64,000 nucleotides of DNA from Simplicispira metamorpha (GTDB taxonomy: Bacteria; Pseudomonadota; Gammaproteobacteria; Burkholderiales; Burkholderiaceae_C): assembly GCF_004341365.1 (NCBI RefSeq), contig NZ_SLXH01000020.1, positions 1-64,000 on the forward strand, in the 5' to 3' direction. The position numbers were made by a program, and so were the translations under genes. The notes beneath the pieces were generated by a model. The model was not told the origin of the DNA. It ran no database searches and was given only the letters and a program-made list of their open reading frames with translations. Position 1 is the stretch's first letter. The number at the start of each line of letters is the position of its first letter. Below are positions 1 through 9,078 of the stretch, piece after piece.

Positions 1-112
1 GCGCAAGTTTGGGGCCCAACTACAGCCCCAGACGGGCGCGCTTGTCAGCGAACGACTGTGGAATCAGGCTATTGAGATACCTATTTAGCAATCCCCGTTT
101 TGGCTCAAATTT
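1..112. other. Left edge, no gene supported
   Basis: I see no coding sequence with a start, ribosome site and family resemblance here. The stretch lies downstream of the pirin gene, which reads leftwards, and may hold its transcription end, but I find no clear hairpin plus T tract. Confidence 0.4.
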
Positions 113-814
113 TCAGGCCGCCAGATCAAACACCAGCACTTCCGCATCCTGGGCGCGGCCCAGTGACAACAGCGACTCGTTTTCCAGCAGCGCCGCATCT
201 CCCGCCGACAGCGGCTGGCCATTGACCTCCAGCGCCCCGCGCACCAAAAACACATAGCACTTGCGCTCCGGGTTGAGCACCCGCGTGGCCGATTGCCCGG
301 CGTCGAACAGCCCCGCGTACAGGCGGGCATCGGCATGGATGCGCACCGAGCCCAGCGCGCGATCGGGCGACGCCACCAGCCGCAGCAGACCGCGTTTGTC
401 AGCCTGCGGAAAATGCGCCTGCTCGTAGCTGGGCACGATGCCATGCAGGTTGGGCTGCAGCCAGATTTGCAAAAAGTGCGTGGTCTGGCCCGGCGCATGG
501 TTGAACTCGCTGTGTACCACGCCGCTGCCTGCGCTCATGCGCTGCACGTCGCCGGGCGCAATGGCGGTGACGTTGCCCAGGTTGTCCTGGTGCGCCAGCT
601 CACCCGAGAGCACGTAGCTGATGATTTCCATGTCGCGGTGGCCGTGGCTGCCAAAGCCGGTGCCGGGGGCGATGTAGTCCTCGTTGATCACGCGCAGGTT
701 GCCAAAGCCCATGTGCAGCGGATCGTGGTAGTGCCCAAAAGAAAAGCTGTGGTGGGAGCGCAGCCAGCCGTGGTCGGCATAGCCCCGGTCTTGTGATTTG
801 CGGATGGTCAGCAT
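113..814 (-). CDS. Pirin family protein (bicupin)
   Basis: A 233-residue pirin. Pirins are non-haem iron bicupins; bacterial members can act as quercetinases or redox sensors. The N-terminal cupin keeps the metal ligands His57, His59, His101 and Glu103 in the contexts GSHGHRDMEI and VVHSEFNHA, matching the ligand spacing known from human pirin. The start at 814 is preferred over the in-frame ATG at 820 because an AGGAG lies 6 nt upstream of it. The length is normal for the family. The gene is divergent from a LysR regulator 105 bp away, a common arrangement that suggests control by that regulator. The family call is firm; the substrate is unknown. Confidence 0.9.
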   Translation of the reverse strand: MLTIRKSQDRGYADHGWLRSHHSFSFGHYHDPLHMGFGNLRVINEDYIAPGTGFGSHGHRDMEIISYVLSGELAHQDNLGNVTAIAPGDVQRMSAGSGVVHSEFNHAPGQTTHFLQIWLQPNLHGIVPSYEQAHFPQADKRGLLRLVASPDRALGSVRIHADARLYAGLFDAGQSATRVLNPERKCYVFLVRGALEVNGQPLSAGDAALLENESLLSLGRAQDAEVLVFDLAA

Positions 815-919
815 CAACATCTCCTGGTAAGTACCCCCACTGTAGGCCGCCTGGGGCGTGGCGCGGTGCAGCACAATTGACGGGGGATTTCAAAAATATT
901 CAATCCACATGGGTAGAGC

Positions 920-1882
920 ATGCAAAGTCCGCGCAATGTTTTGACGCCCGAGAGCCTCTCCATGCTGCAAGCCATTGCCCAGACGGGCAGCTTTGCCGCC
1001 GCTGCGCGCCACCTGGGGCTGGTGCCCAGTGCCCTCACCTACCGGGTGCGCCAGATCGAGGACGCCCTGGATGTGCTGCTGTTTGACCGCAGCGCGCGCC
1101 AGGCGCGGCCCACGCAGGCGGGCGCCGAACTGCTGCGCGAGGCCGCACGCCTGCTGCAAGAGATAGACACCGTGGCGCACCGGGTGCAGCGCGTGGCCAC
1201 GGGCTGGGAGCCGCAGCTCACCGTGTCGGTGGATGGCGCCATCTCACCCGGCACGGTGCTGGATTTGGCCGAGGCTTTTTACGCCCTGGCCCCGCCCACC
1301 CAGCTCAAGCTGCGCGAGGAAATCCTCACCGGCACCCTGGAGGCGCTGACCTCGGGCCGCGCCGATCTGGCCATTGGCGTGGCGGTCAACACCTCCAACG
1401 TGGCGGGCGTGCAGCTGGGCTTGCTGGGCGAAGTCGCTTTCATTTTTACCGTGGCCCCGCACCACCCCCTGGCCGCGCTGCCCGAGCCGCTGACCGATGC
1501 CACCTTGCTGGGCCACCGGCTGGTGGCCGTGGCCGATTCGGCGCACAGTGGCCGCGTCAGCATGGGACTGCTGGGTGGGCAGGACGTGCTCACGGTGGAC
1601 TCGATGCAGGCCAAAGTGCAAACCCAATTGCGCGGCCTGGGCTACGGTTTCTTGCCTGAGCCCATGGCCCGGCCCTACATCGCTGCCGGGCACCTGGTCA
1701 CGCGCCGCGTGGCCCGGCCCGCGCGCAACGTGCGCATGTACTGCGCCTGGAACGGCGCCGCCCAGCCCGTGGGCGGGCGCGCCTTGCAGTGGTGGCTGGG
1801 CCAATTGCAAAGCCCCACCACCCAGGCCGCGCTGCTCGAAAACCACCCCATGCAGGCGCACCGCATGGCCGCTGGCGTGTAG
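920..1882 (+). CDS. LysR-family transcriptional regulator
   Basis: A 320-residue LysR-type regulator. The N-terminal winged helix-turn-helix (residues about 5-65) has the usual Q-T-G-S-F-A-A-A-A-R-H-L pattern, and a periplasmic-binding-protein-like effector domain spans roughly 90-295. It is divergent from the pirin gene, so the natural target is the shared 105 bp intergenic region, with autoregulation likely. No cysteine or metal motif hints at the effector. The C-terminal tail after about residue 300 is extended and Gln/Ala rich. The family assignment is secure and the regulon is inferred from position only. Confidence 0.88.
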   Translation: MQSPRNVLTPESLSMLQAIAQTGSFAAAARHLGLVPSALTYRVRQIEDALDVLLFDRSARQARPTQAGAELLREAARLLQEIDTVAHRVQRVATGWEPQLTVSVDGAISPGTVLDLAEAFYALAPPTQLKLREEILTGTLEALTSGRADLAIGVAVNTSNVAGVQLGLLGEVAFIFTVAPHHPLAALPEPLTDATLLGHRLVAVADSAHSGRVSMGLLGGQDVLTVDSMQAKVQTQLRGLGYGFLPEPMARPYIAAGHLVTRRVARPARNVRMYCAWNGAAQPVGGRALQWWLGQLQSPTTQAALLENHPMQAHRMAAGV

Positions 1883-1933
1883 AGTGGCCCTCCTCTATTC
1901 GATATTCCTCCTCCGCCCTCTGAAAGGCCTTTC

Positions 1934-3088
1934 ATGCCCCCCCGCTCCCCCGCTCCAGCACCCCGCCGCCGTCCCTCTTCTGCCGCCAGCGCTGCCAGCG
2001 CCCCCGAGACGGGTACCGCACCACGCCACTTTGCCGTCATCGGCGCCGGGCTGGCTGGCATTGCCTGCGCCCGCACGCTGGTGCAGGCTGGCCACCGCGT
2101 CACGGTGTTTGAAAAAACCGACCGGGTGGGCGGGCGCACCGCCACGCACGACTCGCCCTTTGGCAGTTTTGATGCAGGTGCTCAGTATTTCACCGTGCGC
2201 GACGAGCGCTTTGGCCAGGCCCTGGACACGGTGCCAGGGGTGTTCCGCCCCTGGAGCGCCAATGCCGTGCGTGTGCTCGACGCCACCGGGCGGGTCAGCG
2301 CGGCCAGCCAGCCCACCAACGAGCCGCACTGGGTGGCCAGCCCTGGCATGGATGCCCTGGCACAGGCCTGGGCCCAGCCGCTGCTGCAGGCGGGCAACCT
2401 GCACCTGAATGCGCATGTGGTGCGCATCCAGCGCGACCGGCTGGACGCAGGCCAATGGCAGGTACACGCCGAAAGCGCCGATGGCGCCCAACAGGTGGTG
2501 GCAGGCTTTGATGGCGTGCTGCTGGCCCAGCCCGCCGACCCGGCGCGTGCGCTGCTCGACGCCTCGGCCCTGAAAACACCGCTGGTGGCCGCCATGGCCA
2601 ATGTGGTCACGGCCCCGTGCTGGACGCTGATGCTGGCCTTTCCGCAGGCCGTGCGCCCGGGCCTGACCACGCTGGGCCCGCAGTGGAACGCCGCGCGCAG
2701 CACCCACCACCGCATTGCCTGGCTGGCCCGCGAATCCTCCAAACCCAAACGCAGCAGCGTAGAGCGCTGGACGGTGCAGGCCAGCCCAGCCTGGTCGCAC
2801 GAACACCTGGAAGACGACAGCGAGCGCGTGCAGGCCAAGCTGCTCAAAGCGTTTGGCGAAGTCACCGGCATCCGGGCCGAGCCCGGCTATGTTGCGCTGC
2901 GCCGCTGGCGCTACGCCCAGACCACACAGCCCCTGGGCGAATCGCACCTGTGGGATGGCAAAACCGGCATCGGTGCCTGCGGCGACTGGTGCCTGGGCCA
3001 CCGCCTGGAAGACGCCTTTGTTTCGGGTCTGGAGCTGGCCCTGGCCGTGACCGCGCAATTTCCCAGCCCGCAAGCCGCTGTGGCATGA
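1934..3088 (+). CDS. FAD-dependent amine-oxidase-like oxidoreductase (renalase type)
   Basis: A 384-residue flavoprotein of the NAD/FAD oxidoreductase (amine oxidase-like, renalase-type) group. An N-terminal Rossmann dinucleotide-binding motif GAGLAG lies at residues 37-42 with the ribose-binding Glu60 and the following RVGGR motif at 64-68. A C-terminal GDWCLG-like flavin contact segment is followed by an [10 protein letters not shown] helix, typical of the family. A Pro/Ala-rich extension of about 30 residues precedes the fold. The start has AAGG about 8 nt upstream. The stop codon overlaps the gluQ start (ATGA), so the two are translationally coupled. The substrate is not predictable; closely related proteins act on reduced nicotinamides or amines. 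Confidence 0.8.
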   Translation: MPPRSPAPAPRRRPSSAASAASAPETGTAPRHFAVIGAGLAGIACARTLVQAGHRVTVFEKTDRVGGRTATHDSPFGSFDAGAQYFTVRDERFGQALDTVPGVFRPWSANAVRVLDATGRVSAASQPTNEPHWVASPGMDALAQAWAQPLLQAGNLHLNAHVVRIQRDRLDAGQWQVHAESADGAQQVVAGFDGVLLAQPADPARALLDASALKTPLVAAMANVVTAPCWTLMLAFPQAVRPGLTTLGPQWNAARSTHHRIAWLARESSKPKRSSVERWTVQASPAWSHEHLEDDSERVQAKLLKAFGEVTGIRAEPGYVALRRWRYAQTTQPLGESHLWDGKTGIGACGDWCLGHRLEDAFVSGLELALAVTAQFPSPQAAVA

Positions 3089-4098
3089 GCCTCAGCGTGC
3101 CCACCGCTGCGCCCGCCACCGCCGCTGCGGCACCCACGGCGGGCGGCTACGTGGGCCGGTTTGCGCCCTCGCCCACGGGGCCGCTGCACGCGGGCTCGCT
3201 GGTGGCGGCGCTGGCCAGCTGGCTGGACGCGCGCGCCCACGGCGGGCAATGGCTGGTGCGCATCGAAGACGTGGACACGCCGCGCTGCCAGAGCGGCGCT
3301 GCCGAACACATCCTGCACCAGCTGGCCACCTGCGGCCTGCACCCCGACGGCCCTGTGCTGTGGCAGTCCAGCCGCGCCAGCGCCTACCAGGCCGCCCTGG
3401 ACGCTCTGCTGGCGCGCGGCCTGGCCTACCCCTGTGCCTGCTCGCGCAAAGACATCGCCCTGGCCCACGCCGCCCAAGGCCACGCCCGCGAGCGCCACAC
3501 CGAGCTGCCCTATCCCGGCACCTGCCGCAGCGGCCTGCATGGCCGAAACGCGCGGGCCTGGCGCTTCAACGCACACGATGTATGGTCAAAAGTGGCTCAA
3601 ACGCCCTACCAGTGCGCGCAAGCAGCTTCGTTTTTAATAGCAAACAATACCCTGCACTGGCAAGACCGCCGCCTGGGCGCACAGCAACAAGACGTGCCCG
3701 CCAGCGTGGGCGACTTTGTGCTGCGGCGCGCCGATGGCCTGTGGGCCTACCAGTTGGCCGTGGTGGTGGACGACGCTGCCCAAGGCATCACCCACATCGT
3801 GCGCGGCGAGGATTTGGCCGACAACACACCGCGCCAGATGCTGTTGCAGCACGCGCTGGGCGTGCCCACGCCGCACTACCTGCACACCCCGCTGGTGCGC
3901 GCCGCCGATGGCGAGAAGCTCTCCAAGCAGCACGGCGCGCCCGCCATCGACCTGCGCCAGCCCTTGCAGGCACTGTCAGCCGCTGCCACCGTGCTGGGCT
4001 TGTCATCCTTGTCACATCACGGCGAAATTGCGTTGCCAGAAGCCCTCGCACTGTGGGTCAGGGCCTGGATGCCTCTCTACAATCTGCCCCGTGACTGA
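3085..4098 (+). CDS. gluQ: Glutamyl-Q tRNA(Asp) synthetase
   Basis: GluQ-RS, a truncated GluRS paralogue that attaches glutamate to the queuosine base at position 34 of tRNA-Asp. It keeps the class I signature [11 protein letters not shown] (residues 28-38), the RIEDVD motif near 60, the Cys cluster CACSRKD near 116 with a downstream PGTC that binds zinc, and KLSKQ near residue 277. It lacks the anticodon-binding domain, as expected. At 337 residues it is somewhat longer than usual because about 22 residues (about 167-189) are encoded by a dispersed repeat that is inserted in frame. It overlaps the upstream oxidoreductase by ATGA and the downstream trmB start by 8 nt. Confidence 0.93.
   Translation: MSLSVPTAAPATAAAAPTAGGYVGRFAPSPTGPLHAGSLVAALASWLDARAHGGQWLVRIEDVDTPRCQSGAAEHILHQLATCGLHPDGPVLWQSSRASAYQAALDALLARGLAYPCACSRKDIALAHAAQGHARERHTELPYPGTCRSGLHGRNARAWRFNAHDVWSKVAQTPYQCAQAASFLIANNTLHWQDRRLGAQQQDVPASVGDFVLRRADGLWAYQLAVVVDDAAQGITHIVRGEDLADNTPRQMLLQHALGVPTPHYLHTPLVRAADGEKLSKQHGAPAIDLRQPLQALSAAATVLGLSSLSHHGEIALPEALALWVRAWMPLYNLPRD
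3586..3651 (-). repeat. Dispersed ~60 bp repeat, in-frame copy inside gluQ
   Basis: Reverse-oriented copy of the window-wide repeat. On the minus strand it reads CTATTAAAAACGAAGCTGC, then TTGCGCGCACTGG, then GAGCCACTTTTGACC, nearly identical to the copy at 60107-60165. It is translated as part of GluQ between the RAWRF segment and the HWQDRRLG segment. Confidence 0.8.
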
Positions 4099-4903
4099 AC
4101 CCCAAAACACCCTCCCCACACCCGACGCTGGCGCAGCCAGCGCCCCCGCTCCCAGCGCCATGCCCCACCCTGCCGCCACGGCCACTGACACCGCCGCTGC
4201 CGCCGCCCAGCATGGCGCACCCGCTGGCGTGGCCTACCCCAAAACCATCAAGAGCTTTGTCCGCCGCGCTGGCCGCACCACCACCGGCCAGGCCAAGGCG
4301 TTTGAAGACCTGGGGCCGCGCTTTATCCTGCCCTACAGCCCCCAGCCGCTGGACGCCAACGCCGCCTTTGGCCGCAGCGCACCGCTGATTCTGGAAATCG
4401 GCTTTGGCATGGGCGAGGCCACCGCCCACATCGCCCGCGTGCGCCCCGACGACAACTTCTTGTGCTGCGAAGTGCACGAGCCCGGCGTGGGCGCACTGCT
4501 CAAGCGCCTGGGCGAGCAGGGCCAGACCAACATCCGCATCCTGCAACACGACGCCGTCGAGGTCATCGACCACATGCTGGCGCCGGGCAGCCTCGATGGC
4601 GTCCACATCTTTTTTCCCGACCCCTGGCACAAGAAAAAGCACAACAAGCGCCGCCTGATCCAGCCGCCCCTGGTGGCCAAGCTGGCCGCGCGCCTCAAGC
4701 CCGGCGGCTACTTGCACTGCGCCACCGACTGGCAGCCCTACGCCGAACAGATGCTGGAGGTGCTCAGCGCCGAGCCGCTCTTGGCCAACAGCGCCAGCGG
4801 CTACGCCCCGCAACCCGACTACCGCCCGCTGACCAAGTTCGAAAACCGGGGTCTGCGCCTGGGCCACGGCGTGTGGGATCTGGTGTTCCTGCGCCGCGCC
4901 TGA
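4091..4903 (+). CDS. trmB: tRNA (guanine-N7-)-methyltransferase
   Basis: TrmB methylates G46 in the variable loop of tRNAs using S-adenosylmethionine. The SAM motif [10 protein letters not shown] sits near residue 101 and the family-specific [15 protein letters not shown] around 172-186. The C terminus [15 protein letters not shown] is also typical. I chose the GTG at 4091, which overlaps the gluQ stop and would allow coupling, giving 270 residues. An ATG at 4160 would give 247 residues, closer to the usual length; the first 50 residues are Ala/Pro-rich low complexity. Neither start has a good ribosome site. Together with gluQ it makes a tRNA-modification gene pair. Confidence 0.92.
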   Translation: MTEPQNTLPTPDAGAASAPAPSAMPHPAATATDTAAAAAQHGAPAGVAYPKTIKSFVRRAGRTTTGQAKAFEDLGPRFILPYSPQPLDANAAFGRSAPLILEIGFGMGEATAHIARVRPDDNFLCCEVHEPGVGALLKRLGEQGQTNIRILQHDAVEVIDHMLAPGSLDGVHIFFPDPWHKKKHNKRRLIQPPLVAKLAARLKPGGYLHCATDWQPYAEQMLEVLSAEPLLANSASGYAPQPDYRPLTKFENRGLRLGHGVWDLVFLRRA

Positions 4904-4947
4904 CCGCCCCCCTTGGCTTCCCGTTACCAGCCGCCATTGCCATTGCC

Positions 4948-5994
4948 ATGAAACCCATCTTGCAAAACCTTGTGGAAATGACAGGCCAGCGCGACCACCT
5001 GCGACTGGAAATCTCCGTCCTGTCCACGCTGCAAAAACTCTCGGGCATCACGCAGGTGCGGGCGCTGGAAATGTTCACCATCAACGATGTGCCCCAGGTG
5101 CGCCCACGCACCTGGCAAGGCGCCAGCGACTGGATATCCAACGACGAAGAAGCCGCCAAAGACCCGCACCGCGAGCCACTGGCCCATTACCCGGCGCTGC
5201 ACGCCTGCGTGAGCGAGCGCACGGCCCACGCACAGGCACGCATCGGCAAGGGCCGCTACACGCTGTGGCTGCCCGTCTGGATGCACGACAAGGCCACCAC
5301 CTGCCTGGAAATCAGCCAGAGCCGCCCCTTCTCGGCGCACCGGCTGGATGTGATTACCGGCATCTTCAACGTCTACCAAAACTACCAAAGCCTGCTGGAC
5401 TACAGCGAGCGCGATGCCCTCACGGGCCTGTACAACCGCAAGACGTTTGACGAGCAGTTCTCGCGCCATGCCAGTTACCGTCCACCTGCCACGCAGCTGA
5501 CCGAACTGCCCCAGGCAGACTGCCACGAAGACGTGGCCGACGGGCCGCGCCAGCAGTGGCTGGCCGTGGTGGACATTGACCATTTCAAACAGGTCAACGA
5601 CCGCTTTGGCCACCTGTATGGCGATGAAGTGCTGATTTTGCTGGCCAACATCCTGCGCAGCTCATTTCGCACCCACGACCGCATTTTTCGCTTTGGCGGC
5701 GAGGAGTTTGTGGTGCTGCTGCGCTCGACCAGCCTGGACGTGGCGCACAAAGTGTTCAACCGCTTTCGCCTGGCGGTACAGGAGTACCCGTTTCCGCAGG
5801 TGGGACAGGTCACCGTCAGCATTGGCTTTGTCGGCACCGCCCTGGGCTTGCCCGTGGAAATTCTGGGCCAGGCCGACCAGGCGCTGTACTACGCCAAAGA
5901 GCATGGCCGCAACCAGGTCTGCTTCTACGACGACCTGATCGCCAGCGGCGATCTGGTCACCCAGGTGGCCCACGACGACGTCGAATTGTTCTGA
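4948..5994 (+). CDS. Diguanylate cyclase (GGDEF)
   Basis: A 348-residue soluble diguanylate cyclase that would make c-di-GMP from two GTP. The C-terminal GGDEF domain begins at DALTGLYNRKTF (about residue 155) and has the active-site loop GGEEF at about 250-254. An inhibitory I-site RTHD lies the canonical five residues upstream, so product inhibition is expected. The N-terminal 150 residues form a cytoplasmic sensor-like domain of no family I can name; no membrane segment is visible. The region from about 190 to 215 (Pro/Thr/Asp-rich) is an unusual loop within the GGDEF fold. It converges on a HD-GYP gene 12 bp away. Confidence 0.9.
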   Translation: MKPILQNLVEMTGQRDHLRLEISVLSTLQKLSGITQVRALEMFTINDVPQVRPRTWQGASDWISNDEEAAKDPHREPLAHYPALHACVSERTAHAQARIGKGRYTLWLPVWMHDKATTCLEISQSRPFSAHRLDVITGIFNVYQNYQSLLDYSERDALTGLYNRKTFDEQFSRHASYRPPATQLTELPQADCHEDVADGPRQQWLAVVDIDHFKQVNDRFGHLYGDEVLILLANILRSSFRTHDRIFRFGGEEFVVLLRSTSLDVAHKVFNRFRLAVQEYPFPQVGQVTVSIGFVGTALGLPVEILGQADQALYYAKEHGRNQVCFYDDLIASGDLVTQVAHDDVELF

Positions 5995-6006
5995 GCGCCC
6001 CCACCG

Positions 6007-9000
6007 CTACACCAGCTTCGGCTTGCGGTAGAGCAACTGCTCGATGGCGTCCAAGTCCACGCTATCGCGCTGGCTGTCGGGCAAAAAGCGCTGGGCATAG
6101 TCCTGCCAAACGCCGCTGCGCAAAAAGAACCGGAACACCTCCTCGTCGATGTGCTGCTCGCGCACCATGCGCGCCATGATAGACAGCGCCTCGGACAGCG
6201 TTTTGGGCGGCTTGTAGGGCCGGTCGGAGGCCGTCAGCGCCTCGAAGATATCGGCCAGCGTCATCACCCGATCGGCCAGCGTGAGCTGATCGCCCTGCAA
6301 TCGGCGCGGGTAGCCAGTGCCATCGAGCTTTTCGTGGTGCGAGCCGGCAATGGCTGGCACGCGCGCCAGGTGCGGCGGAAACGGCAGGCCACTGAGCAAG
6401 ATGATGGTCTGCACGATGTGGTCGTTGATCTTGAAGCGGTCTTCGTCGGTCAGCGTGCCCCGGCGCACGGCCAGGTTGTGCAGCTCGCCCAGGTGTACCT
6501 CCTGGGGTGGCAGCACCATGTCAAAGCCCCAGCGGTTGGCCGGATTGCCCGCCTCTACCGGCGGGCGGCGCGCGCCCCAGGACACGACGTGCTCGGGCCG
6601 GTCGGCCAGCAAAAACTCCTGCGCGGGCAAGGGCGGTATGGGCACGCCCAGCAGCCGCTCGTGCTCGGCCCGCGACAGGCCGATGCGGTCGTCAAAATGG
6701 CGCTGCCAGCGCTGCACACCAATGGCGTGCAGGCGCTGCACGTCGGCATCGGCCATGGACTCGCCGCCCACGTTGCTTTGCGCCACAAAGGCAAAGTCGG
6801 CCTGCAATTGCTCTTTCTTTTGTAGCAGCTCGCGCTCTATCTGCGCGGGTTCAGCACCAGAAACAACCTGCTTCCAATAATCCAGTTCGGCGTCGCGCCA
6901 CAGCACCTCAAAACGCATGCGCACCTCGTGGATGCGGTTGTAGAGCGTCTCCAGCTTGGTGGCCTTGTCGATGATGTGCTCGGGGCTGGTCACTTTGCCG
7001 CAGTCGTGCAGCCAGGCGCCCAAGCGGAACTCGTACAGCTCGGCCTCGGTCATGGAGACGTCGGCAAAAGGCCCTTCGCGCGCATCGCACATGCGCTGCA
7101 TCACGGCCTCTGCGAGCTGGGGCACGCGCTCGCAGTGGCCGCCGGTGTAGGGGCTTTTGGCGTCGATGGTGTCGGCCAGCACGCGGATGACGGCATCAAA
7201 CAGCTTGCGCTGGCCTTCGATGAGGTTGCGCGTTTCGATGGCCACCGACAAGGTGCCCGAGAGTTTTTCGACAAAAGCGCGGAAGTGCCCCTCGCCCTGG
7301 CGCCGGTCTTGCACGTAGCGCAGCACCAGCAGGCCCAGGGGCTGGCCGCCGCGCGTGCGCAGCTGCACGCGCAGCACCTGCTGGGCCAGTGCTCCATCTG
7401 GCGCGCCTGGTGCGGCCAGCACATCGTCCAGCGGGTGCTCGGTGTAGTTGATGAAGTGCGCCATGCCCAGTTGCTCGGGGTACAGCGGCTGGTCTTGCGG
7501 GTCGGCGCAGTAACGGGCAGTGCGCTCCAGGTGGGTGCTGTCGCCATCGACCAGATAGACCGCGCCGCCACTGCAAATGCTGGCCTGCACCAGCTCGTAC
7601 AGCACGCTGGAGAGCATCACATCCAGGCGCGACTCGGCACTGATATGGCGGCTGATGCGCAAAAAATCTTCGATGGTGGCGGACATGCGGTCCATCACCA
7701 GCCCCAGCTCGCGCACCTCGCGCACGGGGGAGGCGCGGCGCTGGGGACGGCGAAAATCAAACAGTGCCAGCGACTGCGCCTGGGCCGCCAGGCCACTGAG
7801 GCTGCTGCCCACACGCCGCCCGGCTATCCACCCCAATGGCAGCAGCAGGCCGATCAGGCCCAGTGACAGCCACAGCTGGCGGCGCAGATCGCGGTTCAGG
7901 TCAGAGAGCAGTTCAGCGGTGGGCATGGCCATCAACAGGTGCAAATCCCGCCAGCGCATGGACTGCAACGGCTGCACCTGGCCCAGCCACTCTTCGCCCT
8001 GGGCCTCAAAGCGGCGCGACTCGCCCGGCTTCATGCCCAGCGTGTGGATGGCAATCAGGCTGGGCACCCCCAGCTCGCTCAAGGGGCGCATGCGGGCCTG
8101 ATCGCCTTCGCGCTGCAACACGCGGGACATGTCGGGGTAGGCCAGCACCCGACCCTCCTTGTCCAACACCGCGATTTCCGTGCGCGGCACCAGGCGCAAA
8201 CCACCGATTTCCCGGCCCAGATCGGTCAGTGCCACATCCAGTCCCAGCACCGCGCTGCCCTCTTCGCTGGGCTGGCTCAGAGTGACGCCCATTTCATGGG
8301 TGGTAAAAAACACGTAGGGCGCCGTGAGAATTTGCGCCTTGGTCTGCACCGCCTCGGCATACCAGGGCCTGGTGCGCGGGTCAAAGCGGTATTGCGGGCG
8401 TATCGACGTGCTCACGAGTTCCAGCTGCGCATCGTAAAAGCTCCAGCGCCCTACCAGCGGCGCGCCGCTGCCCTGCTCCCGGGCCACGGACTGCAGCAAA
8501 AACGCGGCATGGGGGGGCGCCCCCTCCTGCGCGCGCAAAGCCGCGTTGCGCAGTGGCCGCACCAGCAGAAACTGCCCATCGGGGTAGCCCACGTACACCG
8601 CTGACAGCAGCTGGTTCTGGTGGAGCAAACGCACCAGCACCGGCAGGCGGCGCAGGCGCTGCGCCAGGGTGGGGGCCGTGGTAACGGGGTCAAATGCCAG
8701 CAGCCGCAAAGTGGCATCTGCCGGGTTGACGATGCGGTGCATGCGCTCGCTGACCAAGAGGCTCACACGATGCGCACTGTCGCTGGAGGCGGCCATGATG
8801 GCCTGGCGGGCACTGGTGCTGATCTGGTAGGTCATCAGCGCCGTCAGCAGCAGCATGGCCAGCACCACGACCGATGCGGTCAGCACCTCAAACCGAACTG
8901 TGGCGCGGCGCCACCAGGGCAGTGACAGCGCCAGCCCCGCATCCAGGGCGGGGCGCTGGGGTGGTTGGCGGGGCTCGGGGGTGCTGTCTCGCGGGGAATC

Positions 9001-9012
9001 CATGTTCCCCAT
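6007..9012 (-). CDS. Membrane HD-GYP c-di-GMP phosphodiesterase with periplasmic sensor
   Basis: A protein of about 1000 residues. A first membrane helix at about 42-62 is followed by a large periplasmic sensor region (Cache-like by layout), a second helix near 385-405, a HAMP-like stretch, a GAF-like region, and a C-terminal HD-GYP domain. The last has HCERVP near 625, the metal motif HDCGK near 668, and the signature HHEKLDGTGYP near 890, so hydrolysis of c-di-GMP to GMP is expected. The start is uncertain: in-frame GTG at 9039 and ATGs at 9012 and 9003 all lack a well-spaced ribosome site; 9012 is used. It is convergent with a diguanylate cyclase and may oppose it. Confidence 0.88.
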   Translation of the reverse strand: MGNMDSPRDSTPEPRQPPQRPALDAGLALSLPWWRRATVRFEVLTASVVVLAMLLLTALMTYQISTSARQAIMAASSDSAHRVSLLVSERMHRIVNPADATLRLLAFDPVTTAPTLAQRLRRLPVLVRLLHQNQLLSAVYVGYPDGQFLLVRPLRNAALRAQEGAPPHAAFLLQSVAREQGSGAPLVGRWSFYDAQLELVSTSIRPQYRFDPRTRPWYAEAVQTKAQILTAPYVFFTTHEMGVTLSQPSEEGSAVLGLDVALTDLGREIGGLRLVPRTEIAVLDKEGRVLAYPDMSRVLQREGDQARMRPLSELGVPSLIAIHTLGMKPGESRRFEAQGEEWLGQVQPLQSMRWRDLHLLMAMPTAELLSDLNRDLRRQLWLSLGLIGLLLPLGWIAGRRVGSSLSGLAAQAQSLALFDFRRPQRRASPVREVRELGLVMDRMSATIEDFLRISRHISAESRLDVMLSSVLYELVQASICSGGAVYLVDGDSTHLERTARYCADPQDQPLYPEQLGMAHFINYTEHPLDDVLAAPGAPDGALAQQVLRVQLRTRGGQPLGLLVLRYVQDRRQGEGHFRAFVEKLSGTLSVAIETRNLIEGQRKLFDAVIRVLADTIDAKSPYTGGHCERVPQLAEAVMQRMCDAREGPFADVSMTEAELYEFRLGAWLHDCGKVTSPEHIIDKATKLETLYNRIHEVRMRFEVLWRDAELDYWKQVVSGAEPAQIERELLQKKEQLQADFAFVAQSNVGGESMADADVQRLHAIGVQRWQRHFDDRIGLSRAEHERLLGVPIPPLPAQEFLLADRPEHVVSWGARRPPVEAGNPANRWGFDMVLPPQEVHLGELHNLAVRRGTLTDEDRFKINDHIVQTIILLSGLPFPPHLARVPAIAGSHHEKLDGTGYPRRLQGDQLTLADRVMTLADIFEALTASDRPYKPPKTLSEALSIMARMVREQHIDEEVFRFFLRSGVWQDYAQRFLPDSQRDSVDLDAIEQLLYRKPKLV

Positions 9013-9078
9013 AGTGAGGGGTAAACGCCTTTGCGTCACCCCCTTTTTCTACCAATCAGCGGGCACAGCCGCCCGCCA

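Noticed and set aside
6805-6860. Sequence in the HD-GYP gene that resembles the dispersed repeat (CAATTGCTCTTTC..TAGCAGCTCGCGC).
   Set aside because: The encoded segment appears to have normal length for the domain and joins family motifs smoothly, so an insertion is not supported; resemblance may be chance.
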